Source: Segatella copri
GTDB taxonomy: Bacteria > Bacteroidota > Bacteroidia > Bacteroidales > Bacteroidaceae
Length of the DNA: 64,000 nt
Assembly (NCBI RefSeq): GCF_015074785.1
Contig: NZ_CP042464.1
Span: 2,415,001 to 2,479,000 of the forward strand
Direction of reading: 5' to 3'
Positions 8,574 to 17,038 of the stretch are shown piece after piece (the stretch's first letter is position 1; the number at the start of each line of letters is the position of its first letter). The notes beneath the pieces are model-generated. The model did no database searches and was not told the DNA's origin. It saw nothing but the letters and a program-made list of their open reading frames with translations. Made by a program: the position numbers and the translations under genes.

Positions 8574-10706
8574 CTATTTCACGCCCTTCATCGACAAGGC
8601 GATGCGCTTGCGCTTCAAATCTACTTCTGCCACTCTCACCATCACATGCTCATGAAGCTTTACCACCTCAGAAGGATCCTGAATGTAACGGTTTGACATC
8701 TGGGATACATGAACCAGACCATCGTTGTGGACACCTATATCTACAAAGGCACCAAACTTGGTAATGTTGGTAACAATGCCCGGCACAACCATGCCTACCT
8801 GCAAATCCTCTATCTCCTTGATGCTGGCATCAAACTCAAACTTCTCCACCTCGCCACGAGGATCCAAGCCCGGCTTGTCAAGCTCAGCCATGATATCGGT
8901 CAAAGTAGGCATACCCACCTCGGCACTCACATATTTTCTGATATCAATCTTCTTCTGCAGCGCCTTGTCTTCTACCAGTTGCTTCACCGTTACGCCCTGA
9001 TCTTTCGCCATCTGCTCTACCAGCGCATAGCGCTCTGGATGAACGGCACTGTTATCCAAAGGATTCTTAGCACCAGGAATGCGGAGGAAGCCGGCACACT
9101 GCTCAAAGGCCGAAGGACCCAGACGTGGCACCTTCTTCAGCTGGGCACGGGAAGCGAAGGCTCCATTCTCGCGGCGATATTCCACGATATTCTTAGCAAG
9201 CGTAGGTCCCAAACCGCTCACATAGGTCAGCAGATGCTGCGATGCGGTATTCAGGTTGACACCCACCGAGTTCACGCAACTCATCACCACAGTATCCAGA
9301 CTCTTCTTCAACTGAGTCTGATCCACATCATGCTGATACTGTCCCACACCGATGCTCTTCGGATCAATCTTCACCAACTCAGCAAGCGGATCCATCAGTC
9401 TTCGTCCGATGCTCACAGCACCACGCACGGTAACATCCTCATCCGGGAACTCATCTCTTGCAATCTTCGAAGCCGAATAGATAGAAGCGCCATCCTCGCT
9501 CACCACATAGATATCTACCGGATGAACGAAATCGATACTATGCAGCCAGTCGCTGGTTTCGCGGCTTGCCGTACCGTTACCTACAGCCATTGCCTCCACC
9601 TGATACATCTTTACCATGCGCTGGATGGCAGCCGTAGCCTCGCTCTTCCTGTTGCGGGGAGGATGAGGATAAACGATTTCATGATGAATCAGATTACCCT
9701 GCGCATCGAGACAGCAAGTCTTGCAACCATTGGCAAAACCCGGGTCAACCGCCATCACGCGTTTCTGTCCGAGAGGAGCCGCCAACAGAAGCTGGCGCAG
9801 GTTTTCGGCGAAGACCACAATAGCCTCCTCATCCGCCTTCTGCTTACTGAGCGCAGCAAATTCGGTTTCAATGCTAGGCTTCAGCAGTCGCTTAAAGGCA
9901 TCATCTACCGCTTCACCCACCAGCGTCTGGCACTCACCGAAACCATGTACATAGTGGCGCTTCAGTTTATCCTGACACTGCTCATCATCAGCCGAGATGC
10001 TGACACGCAAGAATCCTGCCGCCTCGCCTCTACGCATAGCCAGCAGTCGGTGCGAAGAACATTTCTTCAATGGTTCAGAGAAATCGAAATAGTCGGAGAA
10101 GCGCTGCGCCTCTTCCTCATCCTTCTTTTTGGCTACCACCTTAGAAGTGATGATGGCACCGCGTCTGAACTCACCGCGAATCTGATTGCGGCTCTGCTCA
10201 TTCTCGCTTACGGTTTCGGCGATGATGTCCTTGGCTCCCTGAAGTGCAGCCTCCACATCCTTCACCTTATCGCCCACAAACTTCCTGGCAGCCTGTTCCG
10301 GATTGCGCTCACGCTGGAAGAGGAGCAGCTGTGCCAGAGGCTCCAAGCCTGCCTCACGTGCTATCTGTGCACGTGTGCGGCGCTTTGGCTTATAAGGAAG
10401 ATAGATATCTTCCAGTTCGGTGGCATCCCAGCACTGTTCGATGCGTTTTTTCAGTTCATCCGAGAGTTTTCCCTGTTCCTCGATGGTTTTGAGGATAGTC
10501 TCTTTTCTCTTCGCCATCTCAGAGAGTTTCTCGTTAGCCTGTGCGATGGCTTCAATGTTTACCTCGTCCATATTACCGGTTTTCTCCTTGCGGTATCGCG
10601 AGATAAACGGAATGGTGCAGCCCTCTTCGAGCAGCGCCAGAGTATTTTCTACAGCCTGCTCCTTCAGATTGAGCTGGGCTGCTATCAGCTTTGTAAATTG
10701 ATTCAT
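8574..10706 (-). CDS. tex: Tex family RNA-binding transcription accessory protein
   Basis: A 710-residue protein with the full Tex layout: N-terminal helical domain, YqgF-like RNase H fold around residues 325-450 (MAVDPGFANGCKTCCLD and the AVGNGTASRET segment), helix-hairpin-helix repeats around 500-560 (LTYVSGLGPTLAKNIVEYR), and a C-terminal S1 RNA-binding domain (about 640-706, GMVVPGIVTNITKFGAFVDIG). Tex proteins bind RNA and the transcription machinery and affect gene expression, but the exact role is poorly defined. The length is slightly below the usual 750-780 residues. A consensus promoter lies at 10748-10779, and a small gene follows in the same operon. Confidence 0.95.
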   Translation of the reverse strand: MNQFTKLIAAQLNLKEQAVENTLALLEEGCTIPFISRYRKEKTGNMDEVNIEAIAQANEKLSEMAKRKETILKTIEEQGKLSDELKKRIEQCWDATELEDIYLPYKPKRRTRAQIAREAGLEPLAQLLLFQRERNPEQAARKFVGDKVKDVEAALQGAKDIIAETVSENEQSRNQIRGEFRRGAIITSKVVAKKKDEEEAQRFSDYFDFSEPLKKCSSHRLLAMRRGEAAGFLRVSISADDEQCQDKLKRHYVHGFGECQTLVGEAVDDAFKRLLKPSIETEFAALSKQKADEEAIVVFAENLRQLLLAAPLGQKRVMAVDPGFANGCKTCCLDAQGNLIHHEIVYPHPPRNRKSEATAAIQRMVKMYQVEAMAVGNGTASRETSDWLHSIDFVHPVDIYVVSEDGASIYSASKIARDEFPDEDVTVRGAVSIGRRLMDPLAELVKIDPKSIGVGQYQHDVDQTQLKKSLDTVVMSCVNSVGVNLNTASQHLLTYVSGLGPTLAKNIVEYRRENGAFASRAQLKKVPRLGPSAFEQCAGFLRIPGAKNPLDNSAVHPERYALVEQMAKDQGVTVKQLVEDKALQKKIDIRKYVSAEVGMPTLTDIMAELDKPGLDPRGEVEKFEFDASIKEIEDLQVGMVVPGIVTNITKFGAFVDIGVHNDGLVHVSQMSNRYIQDPSEVVKLHEHVMVRVAEVDLKRKRIALSMKGVK

Positions 10707-10747
10707 TTATGATATTTATAAAATAAGATTCAAACTGTTTGTTCATG

Positions 10748-10779
10748 CAAAGATAGAGAAAAAAGTTGGTTTGCCCAAA
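10748..10779 (-). promoter_or_regulatory. tex promoter
   Basis: On the minus strand TTTG (10776-10779), a 20-base spacer, then TATCTTTG (10748-10755). This is a full match to the Bacteroidetes housekeeping consensus. Confidence 0.75.
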
Positions 10780-10945
10780 TATTCCCTCATATTATTTGGC
10801 GGTTTCACTAAAAAATCGTAGCTATTCTTCAAAAACAGCTTTAGATACATTCAGCACACCTGCTTTTTCTTGATTTACATCAACAATACGGCTTGTTTTG
10901 CAAGAAAAACAGAGAAATCGTTTTGAGTTTCAAGTTATTTCCTAT

Positions 10946-11983
10946 ACCCGTTGGCGGAATTAATTTAGCGCATACTTAACCCTGCCAACCGGTCTGTTGT
11001 TTACATAATTAATATATTGCAAGACTGTAAATGCGCTGATTTTCCCGATGATTCGGGTAAACAGTCCTAGTGTTTGCTTAGCATAGTTTCGGAAGAGCAT
11101 GAAGTGATCACAAAGTTGAGAGAAATTTGTCTCGATTCTCTTCCTCGCCTTAGCATAAGGCTTAAATGTTGGTCGCCAATTCTTCATGTTCAAGCGATAT
11201 GGAACTTCCAACTTGATGCCTACAGAAGAAAACAAGTCTTGCTGTAGTTCCGCACTGAGGTAAGCTCGATCGCCAAGGATGCAACAGTCATGGAATTGAA
11301 ACTTTACATCTTTAAGAAAATGAATGTCATGAACATTAGCTGGACTCAGGTCATACGAGTGGATAACTCCACTTAACCCACAGACAGCGTGGAGTTTATA
11401 CCCAAAGTAGTATATCTTCTGAGTAGCGCAATAGCCAAATGCAGGAGAGTTTGTTACGTCTGTTCCTTTCATCTTGCAACGCAAGCCTCTGGACAAGCGA
11501 CACACCTCTATTGGTTTGGAATCTATGCAGAAATATTCTTCTGCACCATCCATCTTTGACGCTATGCGCTTACGAATCTTCTCACATAGTTCCGCAGTGA
11601 ACTTTCGCCTGTCATTGAACTGGCGTCGAGAAATCAGATTTGGCATATCTGCCTTATACTCCTTCAGCCTATCGAACAAGTTGTTTTCACTGTCGATGCT
11701 AAGATGCTCGGCTGTCAAGCTCAAAGCAACAACTTCGAGGTCTGAAAAACGTGGTACGACTCCTGGGCGAGGAATATTTCCTAGCTCATTAACTAAATTT
11801 TTGGAGAAATCCTTGCATATCTCAAGAATTTTTACGAAATTTGCATACAAGTTGTGCATAGCGTGAAATATATAACTTTATAATTGGACACTACAAAGTT
11901 ACTAAAAATCAACGAGATGCACAACTTTTTTCTCCATAAAAATATACTAATTTTCAGGCGGTTTTTTAATTCCGCCAACAGGT
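10946..11983 (-). mobile_element. IS982-family insertion sequence, 1038 bp, complete
   Basis: Bounded by 18-bp terminal inverted repeats with one mismatch: ACCCGTTGGCGGAATTAA (10946-10963) and the complement of TTAATTCCGCCAACAGGT (11966-11983). A 7-bp direct repeat TTCCTAT flanks the element at 10939-10945 and 11984-11990, a target-site duplication. One intact transposase gene fills it. The perfect duplication and intact ends suggest a recent insertion. The target was the promoter of the outer-membrane gene at 12118. Confidence 0.93.
10960..11859 (-). CDS. IS982-family transposase
   Basis: A 299-residue DDE transposase. The N-terminal part (RFSDLEVVALSLTAEHL) is typical of the family. The catalytic acidic residues are probably the D in CIDSKPIEV, the D in ILGDRAYLS and the E in RIETNFSQL. 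It cuts and moves the element at 10946-11983. A promoter on the minus strand, with TAACTTTG at 11894-11901 and GTTG about 20 bases upstream, lies within the element. The gene runs into the left inverted repeat, as is common in small insertion sequences. No stop or frameshift is seen, so it could be active. Confidence 0.93.
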   Translation of the reverse strand: MHNLYANFVKILEICKDFSKNLVNELGNIPRPGVVPRFSDLEVVALSLTAEHLSIDSENNLFDRLKEYKADMPNLISRRQFNDRRKFTAELCEKIRKRIASKMDGAEEYFCIDSKPIEVCRLSRGLRCKMKGTDVTNSPAFGYCATQKIYYFGYKLHAVCGLSGVIHSYDLSPANVHDIHFLKDVKFQFHDCCILGDRAYLSAELQQDLFSSVGIKLEVPYRLNMKNWRPTFKPYAKARKRIETNFSQLCDHFMLFRNYAKQTLGLFTRIIGKISAFTVLQYINYVNNRPVGRVKYALN

Positions 11984-12117
11984 TTCCTATATCTTTGCCA
12001 CCGAATTAGAGAGTGCAGAGCATATTCAGGTGTGCTTTGCTATCATAAATAAAGGGGCTGAAAAGCTACCTGATTAGAGTGATAAAATAAAGTAATAATT
12101 AAAAGAAAAGATTGATT

Positions 12118-12651
12118 ATGAAGAAGATTATGTTGAGCCTTGCTATGGCTCTCGTTTCAGTTTGCGCTAGCGCACAGGTTTACATCGGTGGTACTGCTGG
12201 TATTTCCAGCAACAAGATCGGTGATGGTGACAGCAAGACAGCTTACACCTTGATGCCTGAGATTGGTTACGAATTCAACAACAAGTGGGAGGCTGGTCTC
12301 GAGATTGGTATCAAGAAGGGCGAAGTTTGCAAGCTTTCTCCTGTAGGTGAATCTACAACATTTAGAGTAGCTCCTTACGTACGTTACACAGCCGTAGAAA
12401 CCAAGTTGGTTAACCTCTTCGTAGAAGGTACAATCGGTTACAGCAGTTACAGCAAGGGCGGTGGCGATTCTTACGAGGTAGGCATCAAGCCAGGTTTGGC
12501 TGTTAAGCTTTCAGACCACGTAAACTTCATCACAAAGGTAGGTTTCCTCGGTTACAAAGGTTTTTCTCCTGACCAAGGTAAAAACTCATCAACATTCGGA
12601 CTTAACGTAGATGCAAGCAACATTTCATTTGGTGCTATCTACAAGTTCTAA
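12118..12651 (+). CDS. Small outer-membrane beta-barrel protein
   Basis: 177 residues from the ATG at 12118; a TTG two codons upstream is in frame but the ATG is followed directly by the signal peptide (MKKIMLSLAMALVSVCASAQ). The mature part is made of alternating beta strands such as VYIGGTAGISS, YTLMPEIGYEF and FRVAPYVRY, ending in SFGAIYKF; the terminal phenylalanine is the usual signal for barrel assembly. This fits the OmpX/porin-like small barrels of Bacteroidetes. Ligand unknown. Codon use looks like that of a highly expressed gene, yet its promoter is now separated from its -33 element by an insertion sequence, so expression may be reduced. Confidence 0.85.
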   Translation: MKKIMLSLAMALVSVCASAQVYIGGTAGISSNKIGDGDSKTAYTLMPEIGYEFNNKWEAGLEIGIKKGEVCKLSPVGESTTFRVAPYVRYTAVETKLVNLFVEGTIGYSSYSKGGGDSYEVGIKPGLAVKLSDHVNFITKVGFLGYKGFSPDQGKNSSTFGLNVDASNISFGAIYKF

Positions 12652-12687
12652 TCTTAGGATGCTCATTTACTCATAAGCAAAAATATC

Positions 12688-12736
12688 AGGGGCGCAAGCG
12701 ATTCCTTTTCTGGAAACAGCTTGCGCTCCATTTTTT
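12688..12736 (+). terminator. Terminator of the barrel gene
   Basis: GGGCGCAAGC pairs with GCTTGCGCTCC, followed by ATTTTTT. Confidence 0.7.
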
Positions 12737-12758
12737 ATCTGCAAGCGAGCACGCTTTT

Positions 12759-12863
12759 ACTCTTCACTCTTCACCTTTCCTTCGGAAACCCCTGTGTTTA
12801 TCGGCATTCCGAGGGGTGAAGAGTTTGCAGCAACTCTTCACCCACTCTTCACCACTCTTCACC
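12759..12863 (-). repeat. Inverted partial copy of the island repeat
   Basis: About 105 bp that are the reverse complement of part of the 360-bp repeat (corresponding to about 13231-13338), sharing the GTGAAGAGTG runs and the TTTCCGAAGGAAAGGTGAAG segment, with several mismatches. The DNA from 12864 to 13012 has no gene and no structure I can name. Confidence 0.75.
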
Positions 12864-13012
12864 GATTCCAAAGACCAACAGGCGTAAATTGCAGCGCAAG
12901 ACCGCTAGGTGTTAAGGAGAGATGCAAAACCGCCAGGCGTCCCTGAGGAGGGTGCGCCATAAGTCTGGATAATAGTTTGGCGCATAACAGTTGACCATCG
13001 CATGCACATCAC

Positions 13013-13078
13013 CTGTTGTGCATGCGCATATCAGCTGTTATGCAAGCGCACAACAGCTGTTGTGCGACCGAAGATACA
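13013..13078. repeat. Tandem array, 22-bp period, 3 units
   Basis: CTGTTG/CTGTTA/CTGTTG recur at 13013, 13035 and 13057; units resemble CTGTTATGCAAGCGCACAAC and contain CAGCTGTT palindromes. A more diverged unit may precede it near 12988. No coding potential. Confidence 0.75.
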
Positions 13079-13086
13079 GACTGCCT

Positions 13087-13185
13087 CAACAACATATCCA
13101 ATCTCTTCCAACAACATATTCTTACTCTTCCAACAACATATCCTTACTCATCCAACAACATATCCTAGCTCTTCAAACAACAAGA
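13087..13185. repeat. Tandem array, 22-bp period, 4.5 units
   Basis: CAACAACATAT starts at 13087, 13109, 13131 and 13153, with a partial unit at 13175. The rest of each unit is CC/TC plus a T/C-rich tail. The sequence is unrelated to the array just upstream, but the period is identical. Confidence 0.85.
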
Positions 13186-13201
13186 AAAGGGTGAATCATA
13201 A

Positions 13202-13561
13202 ATTTATGACACATCCTCCGCCGAACCAGCTAAGGTGAAGAGTGGTGAAGAGTGGGTGAAGAGTGCCCAAGAACTCTTCACCCCTCGAAACGCCCATAAA
13301 CACTGGGGTTTCCGAAGGAAAGGTGAAGAGTGAAGAGTATTTCTTTATCCCTTACTTACAACATTTTTACAGGCATTTACGCTGACTGTTGCAGTAGAAC
13401 AGCCAACTAGCGAGCGTACGGCTAGTCAGCTGTTCTTCATTCGCCAGTACACTATTTCCGATTAACAGCCAACTTATTCCTCGGCAGAATATTCTTCCAT
13501 AACTAGGCTATAATCGCTACATACTGATAAAAATCTCTGGCAATTATTAGAAATAAGGGTA
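13202..13561. repeat. 360-bp island repeat, left copy
   Basis: Matches 15021-15380 at a constant offset of 1819 bp with roughly a dozen substitutions and no gaps. It contains GTGAAGAGTG runs and an imperfect hairpin at 13397-13435 (GAACAGC...ACTAGC/GCTAGT...GCTGTTC). With its partner it brackets the ATPase gene at 13725. No open frame of convincing length. Confidence 0.9.
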
Positions 13562-13595
13562 AAGGAACAAGAACAGATTATAAAAACGCTTTTTA

Positions 13596-13690
13596 CAGCA
13601 GAAAAATGCGTATTTACGCAAAAATCTTTTGTAAATTCATCAAAAAAGCGTATCTTTGCAGCAGAAAAATGCGTATTTACGCAAAAATCT
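13596..13690 (+). promoter_or_regulatory. Promoter of the ATPase/DUF4143 gene with paired operator-like boxes
   Basis: TTTG at about 13629-13632, a 19-base spacer and TATCTTTG form a full consensus promoter. A near-identical box of about 30 bp (GCAGAAAAATGCGTATTTAC and following GCAAAAATCT) occurs once before the -33 element (about 13598-13627) and once at the transcription start (about 13661-13690). Each contains the palindrome TGCGTA-TT-TACGCA, the likely contact site of a repressor. Confidence 0.65.
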
Positions 13691-13724
13691 AACGTAAAAT
13701 TAAATCAATATATATAGATAGATT

Positions 13725-14966
13725 ATGATCATCGAACGCAAAAGATACATACAGCAACTGCTCAATAGCAGACACAATGGACTGGTAAAAATCATCACCG
13801 GTATTAGAAGATGCGGAAAGTCTTTCCTGCTATTCAACTTATTCAAGAGACAACTCAAACTAGATGGTGTAGACAAAGAGCACATCATAGAAATGGCTTT
13901 TGATGACTTTGGCAATAAGGTATATCGCGACCCTGATAAGTTCTACCAGTATGTAAAGAGCCTCATCAAGGACGGTAGGATGTATTATATCCTTTTGGAC
14001 GAGGTGCAGATGCTGAAAGATTTTGAGGATGTTCTGAATGGATTGCTCCATATCCCCAATGCTGACGTATATGTTACAGGCAGCAACGCCAAGTTCTTGT
14101 CAAAGGACATCATTACCGAGTTCAGAGGTCGAGGCTACCAGATTCATATTTCACCACTCAGTTTCTCCGAATTCATGTCTGTCTACCAAGGCAGCCAAGA
14201 GAGCGGTTGGGTAGAATATCTACAATATGGCGGACTGCCACCTGTCATCCTACAACCTACAGATGAAGATAAGATTAGGGTACTTAAAGACCTTTGGCAA
14301 GAAACTTACTTGATTGACATTCTTAACAGAAATCGCATCAAGAACAATGCTGAGCTAGAAGAACTTCTCTGTATGTTATCATCTGGCATAGGAGGACTGG
14401 TAAATCCTCAAAAACTATCGAATACATTCAAGACCAACAAAAATATATCCATTGGCTCTACCACTCTGAAAACATACATCGATTATTGCTCAGATGCCTT
14501 TCTTATAGAGGAAGCCAAGAGATACGACGTGAAGGGAAGAAAATATATCAGTACTCCTATGAAGTATTACTTCACCGACTTAGGACTGCGCAATGCACTC
14601 ATCAATTTTCGCCAAATAGAGAAGACCCATCTCATGGAGAATGCGATATATTGCGAGCTGAGAAGACAGGGATTCAATGTGGATGTAGGCGTGGTAACAG
14701 TGAATGGGAAAGACGAAAACGGCACTAGTTATCGCAAACAACTAGAGGTAGACTTCGTGTGCAACAAGGGCAGTCGCCGATGCTATATCCAGTCGGCCCT
14801 CAGCCTGCCATCGCAAGACAAGATAGAGCAAGAAATCAACTCATTGCGCCGCATAGATGATGGTTTCGAGCGAATCGTCATTGTGGGCGAAAGCCTCATC
14901 AGTAACCGTGATGCAAATGGTATACTCTTCATGAGCATCTATGATTTCATGCTGAATGACTTATAA
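13725..14966 (+). CDS. AAA ATPase with DUF4143 (PD-(D/E)XK-like) C-terminus
   Basis: 413 residues. The N-terminal AAA_14 domain has Walker A GIRRCGKS (26-33), Walker B LLDEVQML and a sensor segment VYVTGSNAKFL. A winged-helix linker leads to the DUF4143 domain, distantly related to PD-(D/E)XK nucleases. Here the core reads LEVDFVC...YIQSA: the aspartate is kept, but the usual E-x-K is replaced by Q-S, so cleavage activity is doubtful. The family is very common and often multi-copy in Bacteroidales; its biological role is not established. The gene stands alone between 360-bp direct repeats, with its own promoter and twin palindromic boxes, consistent with a self-contained mobile or selfish cassette (inference). 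Confidence 0.85.
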   Translation: MIIERKRYIQQLLNSRHNGLVKIITGIRRCGKSFLLFNLFKRQLKLDGVDKEHIIEMAFDDFGNKVYRDPDKFYQYVKSLIKDGRMYYILLDEVQMLKDFEDVLNGLLHIPNADVYVTGSNAKFLSKDIITEFRGRGYQIHISPLSFSEFMSVYQGSQESGWVEYLQYGGLPPVILQPTDEDKIRVLKDLWQETYLIDILNRNRIKNNAELEELLCMLSSGIGGLVNPQKLSNTFKTNKNISIGSTTLKTYIDYCSDAFLIEEAKRYDVKGRKYISTPMKYYFTDLGLRNALINFRQIEKTHLMENAIYCELRRQGFNVDVGVVTVNGKDENGTSYRKQLEVDFVCNKGSRRCYIQSALSLPSQDKIEQEINSLRRIDDGFERIVIVGESLISNRDANGILFMSIYDFMLNDL

Positions 14967-15020
14967 TCATCGACTATAAAAAAAGGCTCCCTCACCATAT
15001 CCCATGGCAAGGAAGTCTAA

Positions 15021-15380
15021 AATTATGACACACCCTCCGCCGAACCAGCTAAGGTGAAGAGTGGTGAAGAGTGGGTGAAGAGTGCCCAAAAACTCTTCAC
15101 CCCTCGAAACGCCCATAAACACTGGGGATTCCGAAGGAAAGGTGAAGAGTGAAGAGTATTTCCTTATCCCTTACTTACAACATTTTTACAGGCATTTACG
15201 CTGACTGTTGCAGTAGAACAGCCAACTAGCGAGCGTACGGCTAGTCAGCTGTTCTTCATTCGCCAGTACACTATTTCCGGTTAACAGCCAACTTATTCCT
15301 CGGCAGAATACTCTTCCATTACTAGGCTATAATCGCTACATACTGATAAAAAACTTCGGCAATTACTAGAAATAAGGGTA
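15021..15380. repeat. 360-bp island repeat, right copy
   Basis: Second copy of the repeat at 13202-13561, about 97% identical by eye and collinear. The hairpin is at 15216-15254. Homology ends at AAATAAGGGTA in both copies. Confidence 0.9.
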
Positions 15381-15452
15381 CAAGAAGGCTTTTGAACAGA
15401 TTCAAAGACCTAGAATAAGAAGTGCAAGGAGACTGTTTCGGGAAGATTTCCA

Positions 15453-15526
15453 CTAGGCTCAGCAGACCTGCTGAGCCTAGTCAGCAACTCTGCCGACTGC
15501 AGTCTGCAGGTCTGCCGAGCCTAGTG
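15453..15526. repeat. Hairpin-rich tandem array, 22-bp period
   Basis: Units begin at 15461, 15483 and 15505 and share ...CTGCCGA..C..AGT; GAGCCTAGT recurs at a distance of 44 bp. A 13-bp perfect stem CTAGGCTCAGCAG/CTGCTGAGCCTAG with a 2-base loop lies at 15453-15480. Confidence 0.65.
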
Positions 15527-15530
15527 GCAA

Positions 15531-15622
15531 CACCCTATAGTTGTACAACCGTACACCCTATAGTTGTACAACCATACACCCTATAGTCGTACAACCATAC
15601 ACCCTATAGTTGTACAACTATA
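15531..15622. repeat. Tandem array, 23-bp period, 4 units
   Basis: CACCCTATAGTTGTACAACC plus three bases starts at 15531, 15554, 15577 and 15600. The last unit contains the 20-bp perfect palindrome CTATAGTTGTACAACTATAG (15604-15623). A degenerate fifth unit follows. I see nothing definite between 15640 and 15755. Confidence 0.9.
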
Positions 15623-15755
15623 GCATTCACTCTTGTACAACCATTGGGCATACACCCAGACAATAAAAACAGCATCTAAAAATGTGGAGATACTCAGGCA
15701 AGAATATTGAAATTAAAATATTCCGGAATACAGTTTATACTGCAACAACAAATAA

Positions 15756-15781
15756 GGGGCGTGCTTAAATGAGCACGCCCC
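15756..15781 (-). terminator. Terminator-like hairpin after the BACON lipoprotein gene
   Basis: GGGGCGTGCT-TAAATG-AGCACGCCCC, a perfect 10-bp stem. On the minus strand it is followed by TTATTTG, a weak T-run. Confidence 0.6.
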
Positions 15782-15857
15782 CAGACGAGAGATTTTAAAT
15801 ATTCTTTTCACAAAGAATCCTTGATATTATATAAGTATACTCCGTATGCTTTCCTCA

Positions 15858-17000
15858 CTATTTGATAATAGAGAGGTTGGCTGGCACGAAATTCGACTTA
15901 CGAGAAGCAGAATTATTATCCTTCATTTTTTGCATGAATGGATAAATGAAAGAGATTAAGGCTCCAATACGATTAGCTTTAACAGCCTCTTTCTTGCTAA
16001 ACATCTCAAAACGAATAGCACTAACATTATATCCTGACCAAGAACCGTTGTCGGCAAATTCTACAATCGTACCATTTTCCGGATCTCCATAGATGATACC
16101 ATCCATACTATAGCTATCGCCCCATGTAAAGCCTCCTTTTTTGGTATCCCAAATAGCAGAGTATATATAAGAAGTTGTCTCGTCACCAGTCTCTTCATCC
16201 TTTTCTACATAGTCACATAAATACTGACCGCAAAGGAACTTGAAAGACATATTAGCCTCATCATAAGGGACTTCCATACTAGCATTGAGCGCAGGAAAAG
16301 ATAGTTTCAAAGTATTAGCTGTCTTACCTTTAGCTAAATTACCCAAAATATAAATCAACTTTCCCTTTTTATCCTGACCAGCAAAATAGTAATCGCCCAA
16401 GATATCCTTAGATTCACCCTGAACTACAAGGACAGAGTCTTTTCGTGGACCAGAAGTACAATATACATAAGCAGAACGCACTTCACCTGTTTCATTGCTT
16501 TTTGTATTGACAACAATACTATCACCTTGCACAACTGCTTCTAGCCAATCTACATCCTCATTCACACTTAAAGCGACCTCATTACTATGAACCATCTTGA
16601 CGAAATCTTTAGCAGCCGCATCAGCAAAAACAGCCTTATGAGTATCTAGGAAGAAGAGCAAACCAGATTGAGTCACGGAAATATGAGTTTCATTGCCTCC
16701 CTGATCTTTGATGGTAACAATTGAATTACGGCTAGCTACAGCTTCATTAACATCAACGGTCACCTTCACCTTATAATCACCATCAGCAGAAACCACGCAC
16801 CAATCATCACTACTCTCTACAGAAGCAATAGGCGTAGAACTAGCAACTGTAATCTCACCATCACCACCTTTAGCATTGAAAGCAACACTAGATTCTGTGA
16901 CCTTCAATGGAGAGACTGTTGGAGTATAATCATCGTCCGAACATGCCACAAATGTCAAAAGACATCCCAACAGCATATAAATTATATTCAGTTTCTTCAT
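15858..17000 (-). CDS. BACON-domain surface lipoprotein
   Basis: 380 residues. Lipoprotein signal ending in FVACSDDDYTP, with an acidic export tail. Two BACON-like beta-sandwich domains follow: about 33-115 (ending THISVTQSG) and about 116-200 (ending DSVLVVQGE). The C-terminal 180 residues are beta-rich and I do not recognise them. BACON domains are thought to bind glycans or mucin, but this is not proven for most members. It is the last gene of the susC-susD-metallohydrolase-DUF4302 operon, 38 bp after the DUF4302 gene, so it is probably an accessory surface protein of that importer. Confidence 0.8.
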   Translation of the reverse strand: MKKLNIIYMLLGCLLTFVACSDDDYTPTVSPLKVTESSVAFNAKGGDGEITVASSTPIASVESSDDWCVVSADGDYKVKVTVDVNEAVASRNSIVTIKDQGGNETHISVTQSGLLFFLDTHKAVFADAAAKDFVKMVHSNEVALSVNEDVDWLEAVVQGDSIVVNTKSNETGEVRSAYVYCTSGPRKDSVLVVQGESKDILGDYYFAGQDKKGKLIYILGNLAKGKTANTLKLSFPALNASMEVPYDEANMSFKFLCGQYLCDYVEKDEETGDETTSYIYSAIWDTKKGGFTWGDSYSMDGIIYGDPENGTIVEFADNGSWSGYNVSAIRFEMFSKKEAVKANRIGALISFIYPFMQKMKDNNSASRKSNFVPANLSIIK

Positions 17001-17038
17001 AATCTCAATTCTTTAAAATATTATTACGGTTCAGAGTA

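Larger units (their letters stand above)
10922..11997 (+). promoter_or_regulatory. Promoter of the outer-membrane barrel gene, split by the insertion sequence
   Basis: Removing the element and one copy of the 7-bp duplication restores TTTG (10922-10925), a 19-base spacer and TATCTTTG (T10945 or T11990, plus ATCTTTG 11991-11997), a perfect consensus. In the present arrangement the -7 box survives to the right of the element, but the position of -33 is now occupied by element sequence (near 11967-11970, TAAT). Confidence 0.75.

Noticed and set aside
8709..10712. 667-codon open frame opposite tex
   Set aside because: Lies entirely antisense to the well-supported tex gene, with a composition expected for a mirror frame and no domain that I recognise.
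13013..13185. CRISPR array
   Set aside because: Units are adjacent with no spacers between them, and no cas genes are near. They are plain tandem repeats.
12991..13238. Two overlapping small frames upstream of the ATPase/DUF4143 gene
   Set aside because: Both read through the 22-bp tandem arrays and into the 360-bp repeat; protein sequence is merely the repeat translated.
13397..13435. Integron-type attC site
   Set aside because: The hairpin is imperfect, lacks the core site sequences, and no integron integrase is present.
15531..15622. Plasmid-type iterons / replication origin
   Set aside because: No replication initiator gene is nearby; the neighbouring gene is an AAA ATPase and the surrounding region is chromosomal.
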